Positions 16,301 through 25,000 of a DNA stretch of 64,000 nucleotides are shown here, piece by piece. Source of the stretch: Pseudomonas farsensis (GTDB lineage: Bacteria; Pseudomonadota; Gammaproteobacteria; Pseudomonadales; Pseudomonadaceae). Numbering within the stretch: the first letter of the stretch is position 1; the number at the start of each line of letters is the position of its first letter. The notes below the pieces were generated by a model, which worked only from the letters and a program-made list of their open reading frames with translations, was not told the origin of the DNA and ran no database searches. The stretch spans positions 812,001-876,000 of the forward strand of contig NZ_JABWRF020000002.1 in NCBI RefSeq assembly GCF_014268805.2, given 5' to 3'. The position numbers were made by a program, and so were the translations under genes.

Positions 16301-18377
16301 GCCACATGGCCCGGGCAATCCGCGCGTGCTGTGCGGCGCGGTCGCAGGCCGGGGTCAGCTGGTAGGCGGCCTCCTGCACACGGTCATGGGCAAAGCCCAG
16401 GCCTTGGGCGCCAGCGGCTAGAAAACCTGCTTCGGTCAGCGCCTTGAGGCGGCCGTCGAGGCGCTCGCAAGGCTGGGTGATCAAGCGGCGCAGCAACTGC
16501 GTGTCGAAGCGCCCGCCGGTGGCGCCGGCTACCCGCAGCAGCTCGCGCTGGCCGGACGGCAGGCGGGTCAGGCGCTGGATCATCAGGTCGGCAACATTGT
16601 CGGCATAGCGGTGGGCGGCCACCGCCTCCAGCGACCAGGCCCAGCGCATGGCGTGGGTGTCGAAGGCAAACAGGCGGTCTTCGACCAGCGCGCGCAGAAT
16701 CTGCCGGATGAAAAAAGGGTTGCCGGCGGTTTTAGCGTGCACCAGCTCGGCCACCGGCTGCGCAGCGGCTGGCTCGACGTGGAAGCGGGTGCAGATCAGT
16801 TCGACCACCGCCGCAACCGGCAACGGCTGCAAGGCCAGGCGCTGGCAACGCAGCGCGGTCACGCCGCCCGGCAGCTCAGCAAACGTGGCAGTGGGGTGCG
16901 CGTCGTCGCAGCGCCGGGCCAGTATCAGCAACAGGCCGCGTGGCGGGCGTGCCAGTACTGCGTGCAGCAGCTGACGGCTGGCGTCGTCGGCCCACTGCAG
17001 GTCGTCGATGAAGATAGCCAGTGGCCGGCCGGGTGGGCTGAGCGCTTCGAGAAAATCGACGATGGCGTGGTGTTCTTTTTCCAGCGCCAGGCGCGTGGGC
17101 TTGTCGGGAAAGCCCGCGCTCGCGCCGATGACCAGTTGCAGCTCTGGCGCCAGTTTGGCCAGCAGTTGGCCACGGCCCTTGAGGCGCTGGCGCAGGTGCT
17201 CGCCGATGGCCTCCAGGTCGGTGCTGTTGCGGGCCAGCAACTGGGTCGCCAAGGTGCCGAGAATTTCGACCCACGGCGCGTAGGGCACCGCCTGTTCAAG
17301 GCTGTTGCACTTGCCTGTGGCCCAGTAGCCCCTGGCGCTGGCTTTGAGCGATGCCTGCACCAGGCTCGACTTGCCCATGCCCGTGGCGCCGCTGACAAGC
17401 AGGCCTTGCGCGGTACTGTCGCGGCGCAACGGGTCGAGCAGGCGGGCGATGGTCTGTTGTTCGGCATCGCGCCCGTAAAGGCGCTCGCCGGCTGGAGGTA
17501 CCAGGTCGGCGCAGCCGGGGGTGAACGGCGCAATATCGGCATGCGCCGCCCATTGCCGCTGGCAATGGGCAAGGTCGATGGCCAGCGCTTCGGCGCTTTG
17601 GTAGCGCGCGTCTGGCTCCTTGGCCAGGGCCTTGGCAAGGATCTGGCTGATGGGCGCAGGCAGCGTCGGGTCTACCTCGCCAGCAGGGCGGGGTTGCACG
17701 CCGGCGTGCAGTTGGCGCCAGTGCTGGGTGTCGCGCCCGGCCAGTGGCAACTCGCCGAGCAGCCACTGATAAAGGATCGCCCCCAGGGCATAGATATCGC
17801 TGCGCCGGTCAGTATTGCTGCCGTGTGGGCACACTTGCTCCGGTGCCAGGTACGCCCAGTTGCCGAGCGGGTTGCCGATGCTTTCGGCAGCCTCTGCGCG
17901 CCAGCCGCCGATGCGCACCTGGGCCTGTTCGCCTATCAGAAAATGGTGTGCTTGCAGGGCACCGTGCAGGGCGTTGCCGCGCTGGGCGAGGGCCAGGGTG
18001 CTGGCTGCGTTTACCGCCAGTTGCAAGAAGGTGTCGAGGGTAGGGCGGCCCTGGCTGATCAGGTCGGCCAGTGACAGGCCCGCCGGATACACCAGCAACG
18101 GGCCTTCTGCCGAGCGTACGAAGGCCGCCGGCAACACCGCCCAGGCCGGGTCCAGCGCCAGCCGGTAGTCGCGCTCCAGGCGCAGGCAGGCGGCCGGCGA
18201 TTCTACCGGGGCGCGAATGGCGATCCAGGCCTGGCGGCGGGCGGCGTCGAACAGGCGAAAGTGGCACAGCTCACCCTCCTGGCCGAGGGGCACCGAGGTG
18301 CAGCGGCCAAGCCAGTGTTCGTCTATCGACGGATCGTTGTCGATGGGCACGAGAACGAGGCGTTCATCGAGCATCAT
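13323..18377 (-). CDS. Trifunctional protein: kinase-like domain, STAND ATPase, GAF and sensor histidine kinase
   Basis: A 1684-residue signalling protein. Residues about 1-270 resemble a Ser/Thr kinase, but the catalytic HRD and DFG positions are replaced (HGALQAHHFLIG, VRIGGWRAE) while the later APEQ and DRRSDIYALGAILYQWLLGELP segments remain: it looks like a pseudokinase. Residues about 300-620 form a STAND/AAA ATPase (Walker A SGATGMGKSSLV near 328-339, Walker B AIFIDDLQWAD near 454-464). A helical, TPR-like region spans about 650-1260, a GAF domain about 1290-1440, then a histidine kinase with H-box IAHEISQPL (His near 1474), N-box NLITNALEAL, and G-boxes DNGPGI and GLGMGL. It is apparently cytoplasmic. 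GGAGGGG precedes the ATGATG start. It is divergent from two response regulators, its likely partners. Confidence 0.92.
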   Translation of the reverse strand: MMLDERLVLVPIDNDPSIDEHWLGRCTSVPLGQEGELCHFRLFDAARRQAWIAIRAPVESPAACLRLERDYRLALDPAWAVLPAAFVRSAEGPLLVYPAGLSLADLISQGRPTLDTFLQLAVNAASTLALAQRGNALHGALQAHHFLIGEQAQVRIGGWRAEAAESIGNPLGNWAYLAPEQVCPHGSNTDRRSDIYALGAILYQWLLGELPLAGRDTQHWRQLHAGVQPRPAGEVDPTLPAPISQILAKALAKEPDARYQSAEALAIDLAHCQRQWAAHADIAPFTPGCADLVPPAGERLYGRDAEQQTIARLLDPLRRDSTAQGLLVSGATGMGKSSLVQASLKASARGYWATGKCNSLEQAVPYAPWVEILGTLATQLLARNSTDLEAIGEHLRQRLKGRGQLLAKLAPELQLVIGASAGFPDKPTRLALEKEHHAIVDFLEALSPPGRPLAIFIDDLQWADDASRQLLHAVLARPPRGLLLILARRCDDAHPTATFAELPGGVTALRCQRLALQPLPVAAVVELICTRFHVEPAAAQPVAELVHAKTAGNPFFIRQILRALVEDRLFAFDTHAMRWAWSLEAVAAHRYADNVADLMIQRLTRLPSGQRELLRVAGATGGRFDTQLLRRLITQPCERLDGRLKALTEAGFLAAGAQGLGFAHDRVQEAAYQLTPACDRAAQHARIARAMWQMGREHPHEAVFELANQLQRAAPGNFTAQECADFLPVLLEAAAQARDAVAHEQAAGFLQAARALQLRCPQADSHAFALACLAAECDMLLSRMPQAEAGIRDCHYHASTALEQATAYRLQARLKTLCSDYHGAIDDALSGLRLLGIELARGNDPQQVEAHYARVWALIDAQGRHCLEALPRAECAEVQAAIALLATLSSSFFVPDDLRFLHLAHILELSLTHGVAPGSTYGLAWFGVMCAERFGAYHDAHAYCLAAVKLIERHGLECDLTSSLLALDQVSAWTSPMAFARRTALDAMASVGVSGDLAMACYARNHAVSDALVMGQPLPEVGAEIAQGLACVRGYGYRDIEHILLAQHAFVADLSDGPGARGRCEETGSCTTRFFQCLFAGMAAFYLGDIRQASATLERAGTLAWAAPAHINLADLHLFQALTLGSPEAAGTQQHKLARLAELRQRFSDWAQFNPATFRNKVLLIEGLIARLQGDGLSAIRCFDQAQIAATAAGFIHEQALAHEQLAEVCIPSGLISGANLHLRIARDCFHLWGAAGKVRQLETLHPFLRTQPVQETLRSGTQANLDLEAGLQAARALSEEVLLEGLIETLMGQLVQHAGADRGALLIVSGAEFQMAALADIDDDGLRVSMEHCQKFMTQAPRSIINATLHSKKALLLHDAQADCPEAFRQDLHARGARSVLCLPLVIQGVPIGLVYLENRLVPNLFSGQRLAMLEILAAQAAVSLQTAKFYTRLAEDNQTRAQMEAELRRSRAELARSAHLQVMNELSVSIAHEISQPLLGIASNAAASLRWLKRGKPDLDEAIAGLEDIRADSERAANIVRALRALAKQAPMQLQALKLDEVIVQVVRLVSADAHKCQVTVQAQLDAEVTVQADPVQMQQLVYNLITNALEALAGYRSDGVLRISSVLGNGEVLVRVEDNGPGIAADAREQVFEAFHTTKSSGLGMGLAICRSVVQAHGGRLQALASELGGCCICFSVPVAQ

Positions 18378-18459
18378 GGCCCCTCCAGACGGCTTGCGAG
18401 CCTGAGTATACGGAGCGCTCAGGCGTGCAAAGCCGGTGCGCGGCGGCTTGGCAGGAACG

Positions 18460-18557
18460 GGAACCATTCTGACCGTAATGGCCCCCTCGCCAGACGGCGT
18501 GGGGCGTGCGGCTGTGTATAGTCAAATCACCCTGTTATCCCTCGGGATAATGGTTCC
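18460..18557. promoter_or_regulatory. Nested inverted repeats in the divergent kinase/regulator promoter region
   Basis: GGAACCATT (18460-18468) and AATGGTTCC (18549-18557) form a spaced 9-bp inverted repeat. Inside it, TTATCCC-TC-GGGATAA (18535-18550) is a compact palindrome. Both lie in the 246-bp gap from which the sensor kinase and response regulator genes diverge, where an autoregulatory operator would be expected. Confidence 0.45.
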
Positions 18558-18623
18558 TGCGTGTGTCCCGGCCTACAGTGGCGGGGCCGCACAATTGCCC
18601 AGCCAGTGATAGTCGAGGACGCG

Positions 18624-19616
18624 ATGATCCGCATAGGCAAAGCCATGGTGTCGTTGGAGCGGCGCGAGGCGTTTCGTGACGGCCAGCCGATCCCGCTGGG
18701 CGGCCGCGCGTTCGAGGTGCTGGCAACGCTGGTGCGCGCAAACGGGCGGGTGGTGAGCAAGGATGAACTGTTCAGCCAGGTTTGGTCGGGCACCGTGGTC
18801 GAGGACAACAACCTGCAGGTGCAGGTGTCGCTGCTGCGCAAGTGGCTGGGCGACAAGCAGGTGATCCAGACCGTGCCACGCCGCGGCTATCGGTTGCAGG
18901 CCGACCTTGCGCCAGACACCTCGGTGCTGGCCGCTGGCCGTGCAGCCTACCCGCTCGACAGCCACGCGCTGGAGCCCGCAGGCCAGGCCGTGCCGGTGCT
19001 GGTGGTGGACGATGACCCGTCGGTGCGCGCAGCGCTGGGCCGGCTGTTCCGCGCCGAAGATATCCCCCACCGCTTGTATGCCTCGGCTGAAGAGTTGCTT
19101 GAGCAGCAGTGGGACACTCCCTATGCCTGCCTGCTGCTGGATATCAACCTGCCAGCAGCGTCCGGGCTTGAGTTGCAGCGGGCGCTGCGCCGGCTCGACC
19201 TGCCGTGGCCAATCGTGTTCATGACCGGCTACGGCACCATCCCGCTGACCGTCCAGGCCATGCGCGCCGGGGCATTGGAGTTTCTTACCAAACCCTTCGA
19301 CGAGTACCAGTTGCTGACGCTGCTGGGCACTGTGCGTGCCCGCGCAGTCAGCGCCGGGCGCGAGTGGCGCCATGCGCGCCAGGTGCGCGACAAGTACCAG
19401 CGCCTGACCCCGCGTGAGCGCGAGGTGTTCGCACTGGTGGTGGCGGGGCTGGCGCACAAGGAGATTGCCCGGCAAATCGGCACCAGCGAGGTGACCACCA
19501 AGGTGCACAAGAAGAACATCATGAACAAGATGCAGTCCCGCTCGCTGGTGGAACTGGTGGCCATGCATCGGCTGGTTGAAGGCGATGGCCGGGCCGAAGA
19601 CCAGGGCGCCGCATGA
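18624..19616 (+). CDS. Response regulator with two DNA-binding domains (OmpR-type wHTH, receiver, LuxR-type HTH)
   Basis: A 330-residue regulator with an unusual order of domains. Residues 1-92 form a winged helix of the OmpR/PhoB type (IPLGGRAFEVLATLV, VVSKDELFSQVW, NNLQVQVSLLRKWLG, IQTVPRRGYRL). Residues about 124-240 are a receiver (VLVVDDDPSV, phospho-acceptor Asp173 in LLLDINLP, Thr/Lys switch in FMTGYG and TKPFD) and 258-318 a FixJ/LuxR helix-turn-helix (LTPREREVFALVVAGLAHKEIA). Most response regulators have only one output domain. The start giving MIRIGKAMVSLERRE is chosen, with GAGGA upstream; a longer frame exists. It shares ATGA with the next receiver gene and is divergent from the histidine kinase. 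Confidence 0.9.
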   Translation: MIRIGKAMVSLERREAFRDGQPIPLGGRAFEVLATLVRANGRVVSKDELFSQVWSGTVVEDNNLQVQVSLLRKWLGDKQVIQTVPRRGYRLQADLAPDTSVLAAGRAAYPLDSHALEPAGQAVPVLVVDDDPSVRAALGRLFRAEDIPHRLYASAEELLEQQWDTPYACLLLDINLPAASGLELQRALRRLDLPWPIVFMTGYGTIPLTVQAMRAGALEFLTKPFDEYQLLTLLGTVRARAVSAGREWRHARQVRDKYQRLTPREREVFALVVAGLAHKEIARQIGTSEVTTKVHKKNIMNKMQSRSLVELVAMHRLVEGDGRAEDQGAA

Positions 19617-19996
19617 GCAGGCCGGGGCAGCGCGACAAAGTGCGAGTGTGCATTGTCGACGATGATGCCTCGGTGCGTAAAAGCCTGGCCAACCTGCTGC
19701 GCTCGGCGGGGTTCGAGGCCTACCCCTTCGCGGATGGCGATACGTTTCTGGCATCGGCCCAGGCGCATGATGCGGACTGTGCGTTGGTCGACCTGAAGAT
19801 GCCAGGCCGCAGCGGCCAGGAGATCCAGCGCGAGCTGCGCCGGCTGGGTTGTACATTGCCGGTGATCTGTATGTCGGCGCACTGGGACCCCGCGGCGCGC
19901 GATGCCTCGCTGGGGCAGGGCGCGATTGCATGCCTGGGCAAGCCGTTCACTGAAGAGGCGTTGCTTGAGGCAGTGGCGGTGGCGTTGGCCAAGTGA
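19613..19996 (+). CDS. Stand-alone receiver-domain response regulator
   Basis: A 127-residue single receiver domain, FixJ/CheY-like, with the acidic pair in VCIVDDDASVRKSL, the phospho-acceptor Asp60 in CALVDLKMPG, the switch residue in VICMSAH and the conserved Lys in CLGKPFTEEAL. It has no output domain, so it may compete for phosphate, act as a phosphate sink or bind a protein partner. Its start overlaps the stop of the dual-DNA-binding regulator (ATGA), so the two are made together, presumably under the same sensor kinase. Confidence 0.9.
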   Translation: MSRPGQRDKVRVCIVDDDASVRKSLANLLRSAGFEAYPFADGDTFLASAQAHDADCALVDLKMPGRSGQEIQRELRRLGCTLPVICMSAHWDPAARDASLGQGAIACLGKPFTEEALLEAVAVALAK

Positions 19997-20040
19997 TGGT
20001 TTTTAACCTGCCCCGGCGTTTTTGCACTTCACGCCGTCTC

Positions 20041-20158
20041 GTGTAGGAGCGGCCTTGCGTCGCGAAAGGGCCGCGTAGCGGCCCCAGGATGTTAGCCACC
20101 TGCACTATCGCCGGGGCTGCTTTGCAGCCCTTTCGCGGCACAAGGCCGCTCCTACACC
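20041..20158. repeat. REP pair between the regulator operon and the CDI locus
   Basis: Inverted units GTGTAGGAGCGGCCTTGCGT and its mirror, same family as 10753-10867. It marks the end of the regulator operon; the following 180 bp are strikingly AT-rich. Confidence 0.85.
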
Positions 20159-20252
20159 AGACCGCGCAGTCTGCACGCCGGCAATCAAAATAATATCAAA
20201 ACAATATTACCAATACCGGCACTTTGATATCTAAACAATTTATCCCCCGCAC

Positions 20253-20275
20253 TTTGAACTATCTCGTAGTTCAAA
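20253..20275. promoter_or_regulatory. 9-bp palindrome in the AT-rich region upstream of cdiB
   Basis: A perfect inverted repeat TTTGAACTA-N5-TAGTTCAAA, 63 bp before the cdiB start. The whole stretch 20180-20330 is AT-rich, unlike its surroundings, as is common for promoters silenced by H-NS-like proteins (MvaT/TurA in pseudomonads). A dimeric regulator site is likely; which regulator binds is unknown. Confidence 0.55.
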
Positions 20276-20337
20276 CTTCTTAGTGTCTAATTCCTCGCGA
20301 ATTTTCCTACACAAATGCTATTCAAGGGACTGAAGGC

Positions 20338-22023
20338 ATGTTTGCCCGTTTCGGTGGACTCATCGTCTGCCTCTCTCTTTTTATTCCAACACTGGCCCTG
20401 GCCCAAACTCCCGGCGACCGCGACCTGATTCGCGACCGCCAGCAGCGCCTGCTCGACGAGCAGCAAAAGCGCCTGGACGAGTTGCGCCAACTGCCCGGTG
20501 AAGCCCCCGCGCAACCGTTGGCCCCAGCCGATGACCAGCGCTGTTTCGAGATCGGCGAGATCCGCCTGCAAGGCGTCACCTTGCTCAGCCCAACCGAGCA
20601 GCAGCAACTGCTGGAGCCCTTTGTCGGCCAGTGCCTGGGCGCCGGGCAACTGAACAACGTGCTCAAGGCGGTCACCACTGCTTATATCGACCGTGGCTAC
20701 GTCACTTCCCGCGCCTACCTGCCGCAGCAGGACCTGTCCACCGGCGTGCTCAACATCGTCGTGGTCGAAGGGCGCCTGGAAGGCCTGGACAGCTCGGCGA
20801 TGGCCAGTGACCGGGAACTGGCCATGGCCTTCCCTGGCAAGGTGGGCGAGCCGCTCGACCTGCGCGAGCTGGAGCAACTGGTCGACCAGCTCAACCGCTT
20901 GCCCTCGCGCCCTGCGCAGCTGGAGCTGCTGCCGGGCGAGGCGGTCGGTGGCAGCCGCGTTGGCCTGCAAGGCGAACGCGACAAGCCTTGGCGCGTGGCC
21001 CTGAGCCGCCACAACGACGGGCAAAAGAGTACCGGCGAGCAGCAATGGGGCGTGGGCCTGGAGTGGGACAGCCCGCTGGGCCTGGCCGACCAACTCAGCC
21101 TGCGCGCCAGCGGTGATGCCGTCAGCGACCATGACCGCCATTCGCACAGCCAGAGCCTGATGTACCAAGTGCCCTATGGCTGGTGGAACCTCAGCTACAG
21201 CTACAGCCAGAGCTACTACCGCACCGTGCTCAAGGACAACGGCCCGGACATCGAATTCGATGGCGACAGCCAGATCCACAGCCTGCGCGCCGACCGCGTG
21301 CTGCACCGCGACGGGGTGAGCAAGACCGGCATGACCCTGGGCCTGAGCCACCTGCGCACCAACAATTTCATCCTCGGCAACCGCATCGACACCTCCAGTA
21401 CCCGCCTCAGCGAAATGCAGGTGGGTTTCAACCATGGCCGCCGTATCGGCAGCGCCTACGTCAACGGCGATATCGGCTGGCAACGCGGGATCGGCGCTTT
21501 CGACGCCCAGGGCGAGGGCAACCCCCGTGGCGGCGCGCCGGTTGCCCGCTACAACAAGTACACCCTGACCCTGAGCTACCTGCAGCCGTTCGCGCTGTGG
21601 GGCGAAGCCTTCAGCTTCGACAGCCTCGCCTACGGGCAAAAAAGTGAAGACGTGCTGTACAGCCCCCAGCGCGTGAGCATTGGCGGGCTGGCCTCGGTGC
21701 GTGGTTTTCAGGATGAGTCGTTGTCTGGCGACAGCGGCGGCTACTGGCGTAACCAACTGCGCTGGCGCCGGCCCGTCACCTGGGAGCCGCTACGCCCGTT
21801 CGTTCACGAATACAGCGTGGCCTTTGCCTATGACGTCGGTGTGATTCAGCACGGGCGCTACAACAAGGGCGAGTCCGGGCGCATGTCCGGCAACGCCATC
21901 GAGCTGGCCGCCCGGGGTGAAAACGTGGCGGCGTCGGTCAGCTTTGCCCGCTCGCTGGAGCGCCCTGATGCGTTGGAGCGCGGTGAGCGCCCGGTGTATT
22001 TCCGATTCGACGTGTTTTTCTGA
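20338..22023 (+). CDS. cdiB: Two-partner secretion outer-membrane transporter (CdiB/FhaC/ShlB family)
   Basis: A 561-residue Omp85-superfamily transporter that exports the CdiA filament across the outer membrane. A signal peptide ends near LALAQ (residue 23). The polar helix that plugs the barrel (QQRLLDEQQKRLDELRQL) follows, then POTRA domains at about 65-215 (FEIGEIRLQGVTLLS, LNIVVVEGRLEGL) and a 16-strand barrel. The conserved VRGF motif (SVRGFQDESLSGDSGGYWRN) near residue 460 is the VRGY/F tip that closes the channel, and the protein ends in Phe as outer-membrane barrels do. cdiA starts 33 bp downstream. Confidence 0.93.
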   Translation: MFARFGGLIVCLSLFIPTLALAQTPGDRDLIRDRQQRLLDEQQKRLDELRQLPGEAPAQPLAPADDQRCFEIGEIRLQGVTLLSPTEQQQLLEPFVGQCLGAGQLNNVLKAVTTAYIDRGYVTSRAYLPQQDLSTGVLNIVVVEGRLEGLDSSAMASDRELAMAFPGKVGEPLDLRELEQLVDQLNRLPSRPAQLELLPGEAVGGSRVGLQGERDKPWRVALSRHNDGQKSTGEQQWGVGLEWDSPLGLADQLSLRASGDAVSDHDRHSHSQSLMYQVPYGWWNLSYSYSQSYYRTVLKDNGPDIEFDGDSQIHSLRADRVLHRDGVSKTGMTLGLSHLRTNNFILGNRIDTSSTRLSEMQVGFNHGRRIGSAYVNGDIGWQRGIGAFDAQGEGNPRGGAPVARYNKYTLTLSYLQPFALWGEAFSFDSLAYGQKSEDVLYSPQRVSIGGLASVRGFQDESLSGDSGGYWRNQLRWRRPVTWEPLRPFVHEYSVAFAYDVGVIQHGRYNKGESGRMSGNAIELAARGENVAASVSFARSLERPDALERGERPVYFRFDVFF

Positions 22024-22056
22024 CAAGCCGGCCGGATGGCCGCCTGGAGTACCGAC

Positions 22057-25000
22057 ATGGACGTGCGTAGTCCCCTGTTCAAGCATATCGCCCTGACCTT
22101 GACCGGCGTGCTGACACTCAACCCGGTGCTGGCGACGGCGGCGCAACTGGCGGTTGACCGTGGCGCCGGTGGCAATACCAGCGTGGGCCAGGCCAACAAC
22201 GGCGTGCCTGTGGTCAACATCGCCACGCCCAACGGCAGCGGCTTGTCGCACAACAAGTTCAACGACTACAACGTCGGTAGCCAGGGCCTGATCCTCAACA
22301 ACAGCCAGACGCTGACCAAGACCCAGCTGGGTGGGTACGTCAATGGCAACGCCAACCTGAAGAACGGTAGCGCGCGGGTGATCCTCAACGAGGTGACGGG
22401 GGCCAACTCCACCCAGCTCAAGGGCTACACCGAAGTTGCCGGGCGCTCGGCGCGGGTGATCGTGGCCAACCCGCACGGCATTTCCTGCGACGGTTGCGGC
22501 TTCATCAACACGCCGCGGGTCACCCTCACCACCGGTAAACCGGTGCTCGATGATGGCCGCCTGCAACGTTTCGACGTCGATGGCGGCGCCATTGCCATCG
22601 AAGGTCGGGGCCTGAATGCGGGCAATGTCGACCAGTTCGACCTGATCACCCGCAGCACGCAGATCAACGCCGAGCTGCATGCCCGCGAACTGAACGTGAT
22701 TACCGGGCGCAACGAGGTCGACGCCAACACCCTGGCCGCCACCGCCAAGGCCGATGATGGCCGCGAAAAACCGTCCCTGGCCATCGACAGCTCGGCACTG
22801 GGCGGCATGTACGCCAACACCATCCGCTTGGTGGGCACCGAGAAAGGCGTGGGCGTGAAGCTTGCCGGCGACATGGCGGCCAGCGCAGGCGATATCCAGA
22901 TCGACGCCAATGGCCAGCTCAACATGGCCCGCGTCGCCGCCAGCCGTGACATCAACCTGACTGCGCAACGGATCGAGCTGGGCGAAGACACCTATGCCGG
23001 CAACAAGGCCACGGTTCAGGCCAGCGACACGACAGTGGTGCGCAAGAGCCTGGCGGCGGGCAAGCAGGTCGAGGTCAAAGGCGGCGCGCTGGACAACGCC
23101 GGTGTGGTCGAAGCCGGGGTCAAGGCCGACGGCACGTTGGTGGCCGACAGTAGGTTGCTGCTGGGGGCTGAACGGGTGACCAACCGCGGCCAGATGGTCA
23201 GCCATGGCACCCTCGATGCCGACGTGAAAACGTTGGATAACAACGGTGGCAAGCTGGTCAGCGCCGGCACCAGCACCCTCAAGGCCGAGCGGCTGGAAAA
23301 CGCCAACGGCCAGATCATTTCGCAGAAAAACCTCACCATCACGGGGGGCGCGGTCGCCAACCAGGCCGGTGAAATGCTTGCCAAGCACACCCTCAAGGTC
23401 GACGGCGCCAGCCTGGACAACCAAGGCGGCACGCTGGCGGCGGACAACATCGACCTGGCCCTGAGCGGCGCGCTGGATAACAGCAAAGGGCTGGTCGAAG
23501 CCACGCAGAGCCTGACCTTGGCCGCTGGCAGCCTGACCAACAGCGAAGGCCGCCTGCGCGCACTGAGCAGCAATGGCAGCAGCCAACTGCAAGTGGACGG
23601 CCTGTTCAACAACAATGCCGGCCTGGTCGAGGTGGGCAACGCCGGGCTCAAGCTGACCAGCGCCAGCCTTACCAACCAAGGCGGCACCCTGCGCCACCTG
23701 GGCACCTCAGGCTTCACCCTGGGCCTGGCCGACCTCGGCCAGGCGGGCGGGCGCTTTATCAGCAATGGCGAACTGACCGTGGATGCCGCGAGCTGGACCA
23801 ACACCAGTGAACTACAGGCCGAGCGGCTGACCCTGAACATCGGCCAGTTCACCCAAACCAGCAGCGGTGCGCTGGTCTCGCGCCAGGACATCGTCGCCAC
23901 CGGCGGCAGTTGGGTCAACGACGGCCTGATCGCCACCGACGGCGCGCTGCAACTGCGCCTGAGCGGCGACTACAGCGGCAACGGCAGCTTGCACAGCCTG
24001 GGCAAGCTGCTGTTCGAGGCCGCCAGTGCGAGCTTCGGTGCATCTGCCGACATTCGCGCCGGCGCGTCAGCCGAGTTGGTGACCACCGGGGTAATGAGCA
24101 ACCAAGGCAGCATCACCGCCAAGGACAGCCTGCTGGCCAAAGCCGCCAGCCTGCAAAACTTCGGCACCCTCGGCAGCGCCGGCGCTCTGCGCCTGCAAGC
24201 TGATGCCTTGCGCAACGAGCGCGGGTTGATCTTCAGCGGCGCCGACATGGCCCTGCGCACTGCCAGCCTGACCAACCGCCTGGGCGATATCTACAGCCTG
24301 GGCGCGCTGGACATTGCCCGTGATGATGCTGGCAGCGCACTGACCCTTGTGGAAAACCTGTCTGGCAGTATCGAATCACGCGGCAACCTGGATATCCGCG
24401 CGGCGCGCCTGGATAACCGCAAGGATGTGTTCGATTGGGGCCTGGTGCAGACCGCTGGCCGCGTCGACGTGAAATGCTACGACTGCAGTGGCGATCACCA
24501 TAACGTCGATTACATTGCCACCGAGCAATTCGAAACCCGCGTGCTGGCGGACTCGGCTGCTTCGCGAATCCACAGCGGCGCCAACCTGACCCTGATCGGC
24601 GGCGCGGTGAAAAACCACTACAGCACCCTGAGCGCCGGTGGTGATATCCGCATCGAAGCCACCACCCTTGAGAACCTCGGTGCAGCGTTTGCCACAGTGG
24701 AACGTGAGCGCACGTTCAACACCGGGCGCATCACCAACGGCACCGACAAGCGCTTCCGCAGAGCCTGGATCAACCCGTACAACGCCCTGACCGAACCTGC
24801 GCCCATGCCGACCGCGCTGGAGCGCTGGAACCTGGTCAGCGATGTGCAGCGTGAAACCCCGCTCGGCATCGCGGCCCCGGCGATCATCCAGGCCGGTGGC
24901 AACGTGCATATCCAGGCCAGCCAGCCGCTGGAAAACACCGCCGTGCTTGCCCATCAGGCGCCGCAGGACGGCAGCGGCAAAGGCCTGGACGCAGGCGTGG

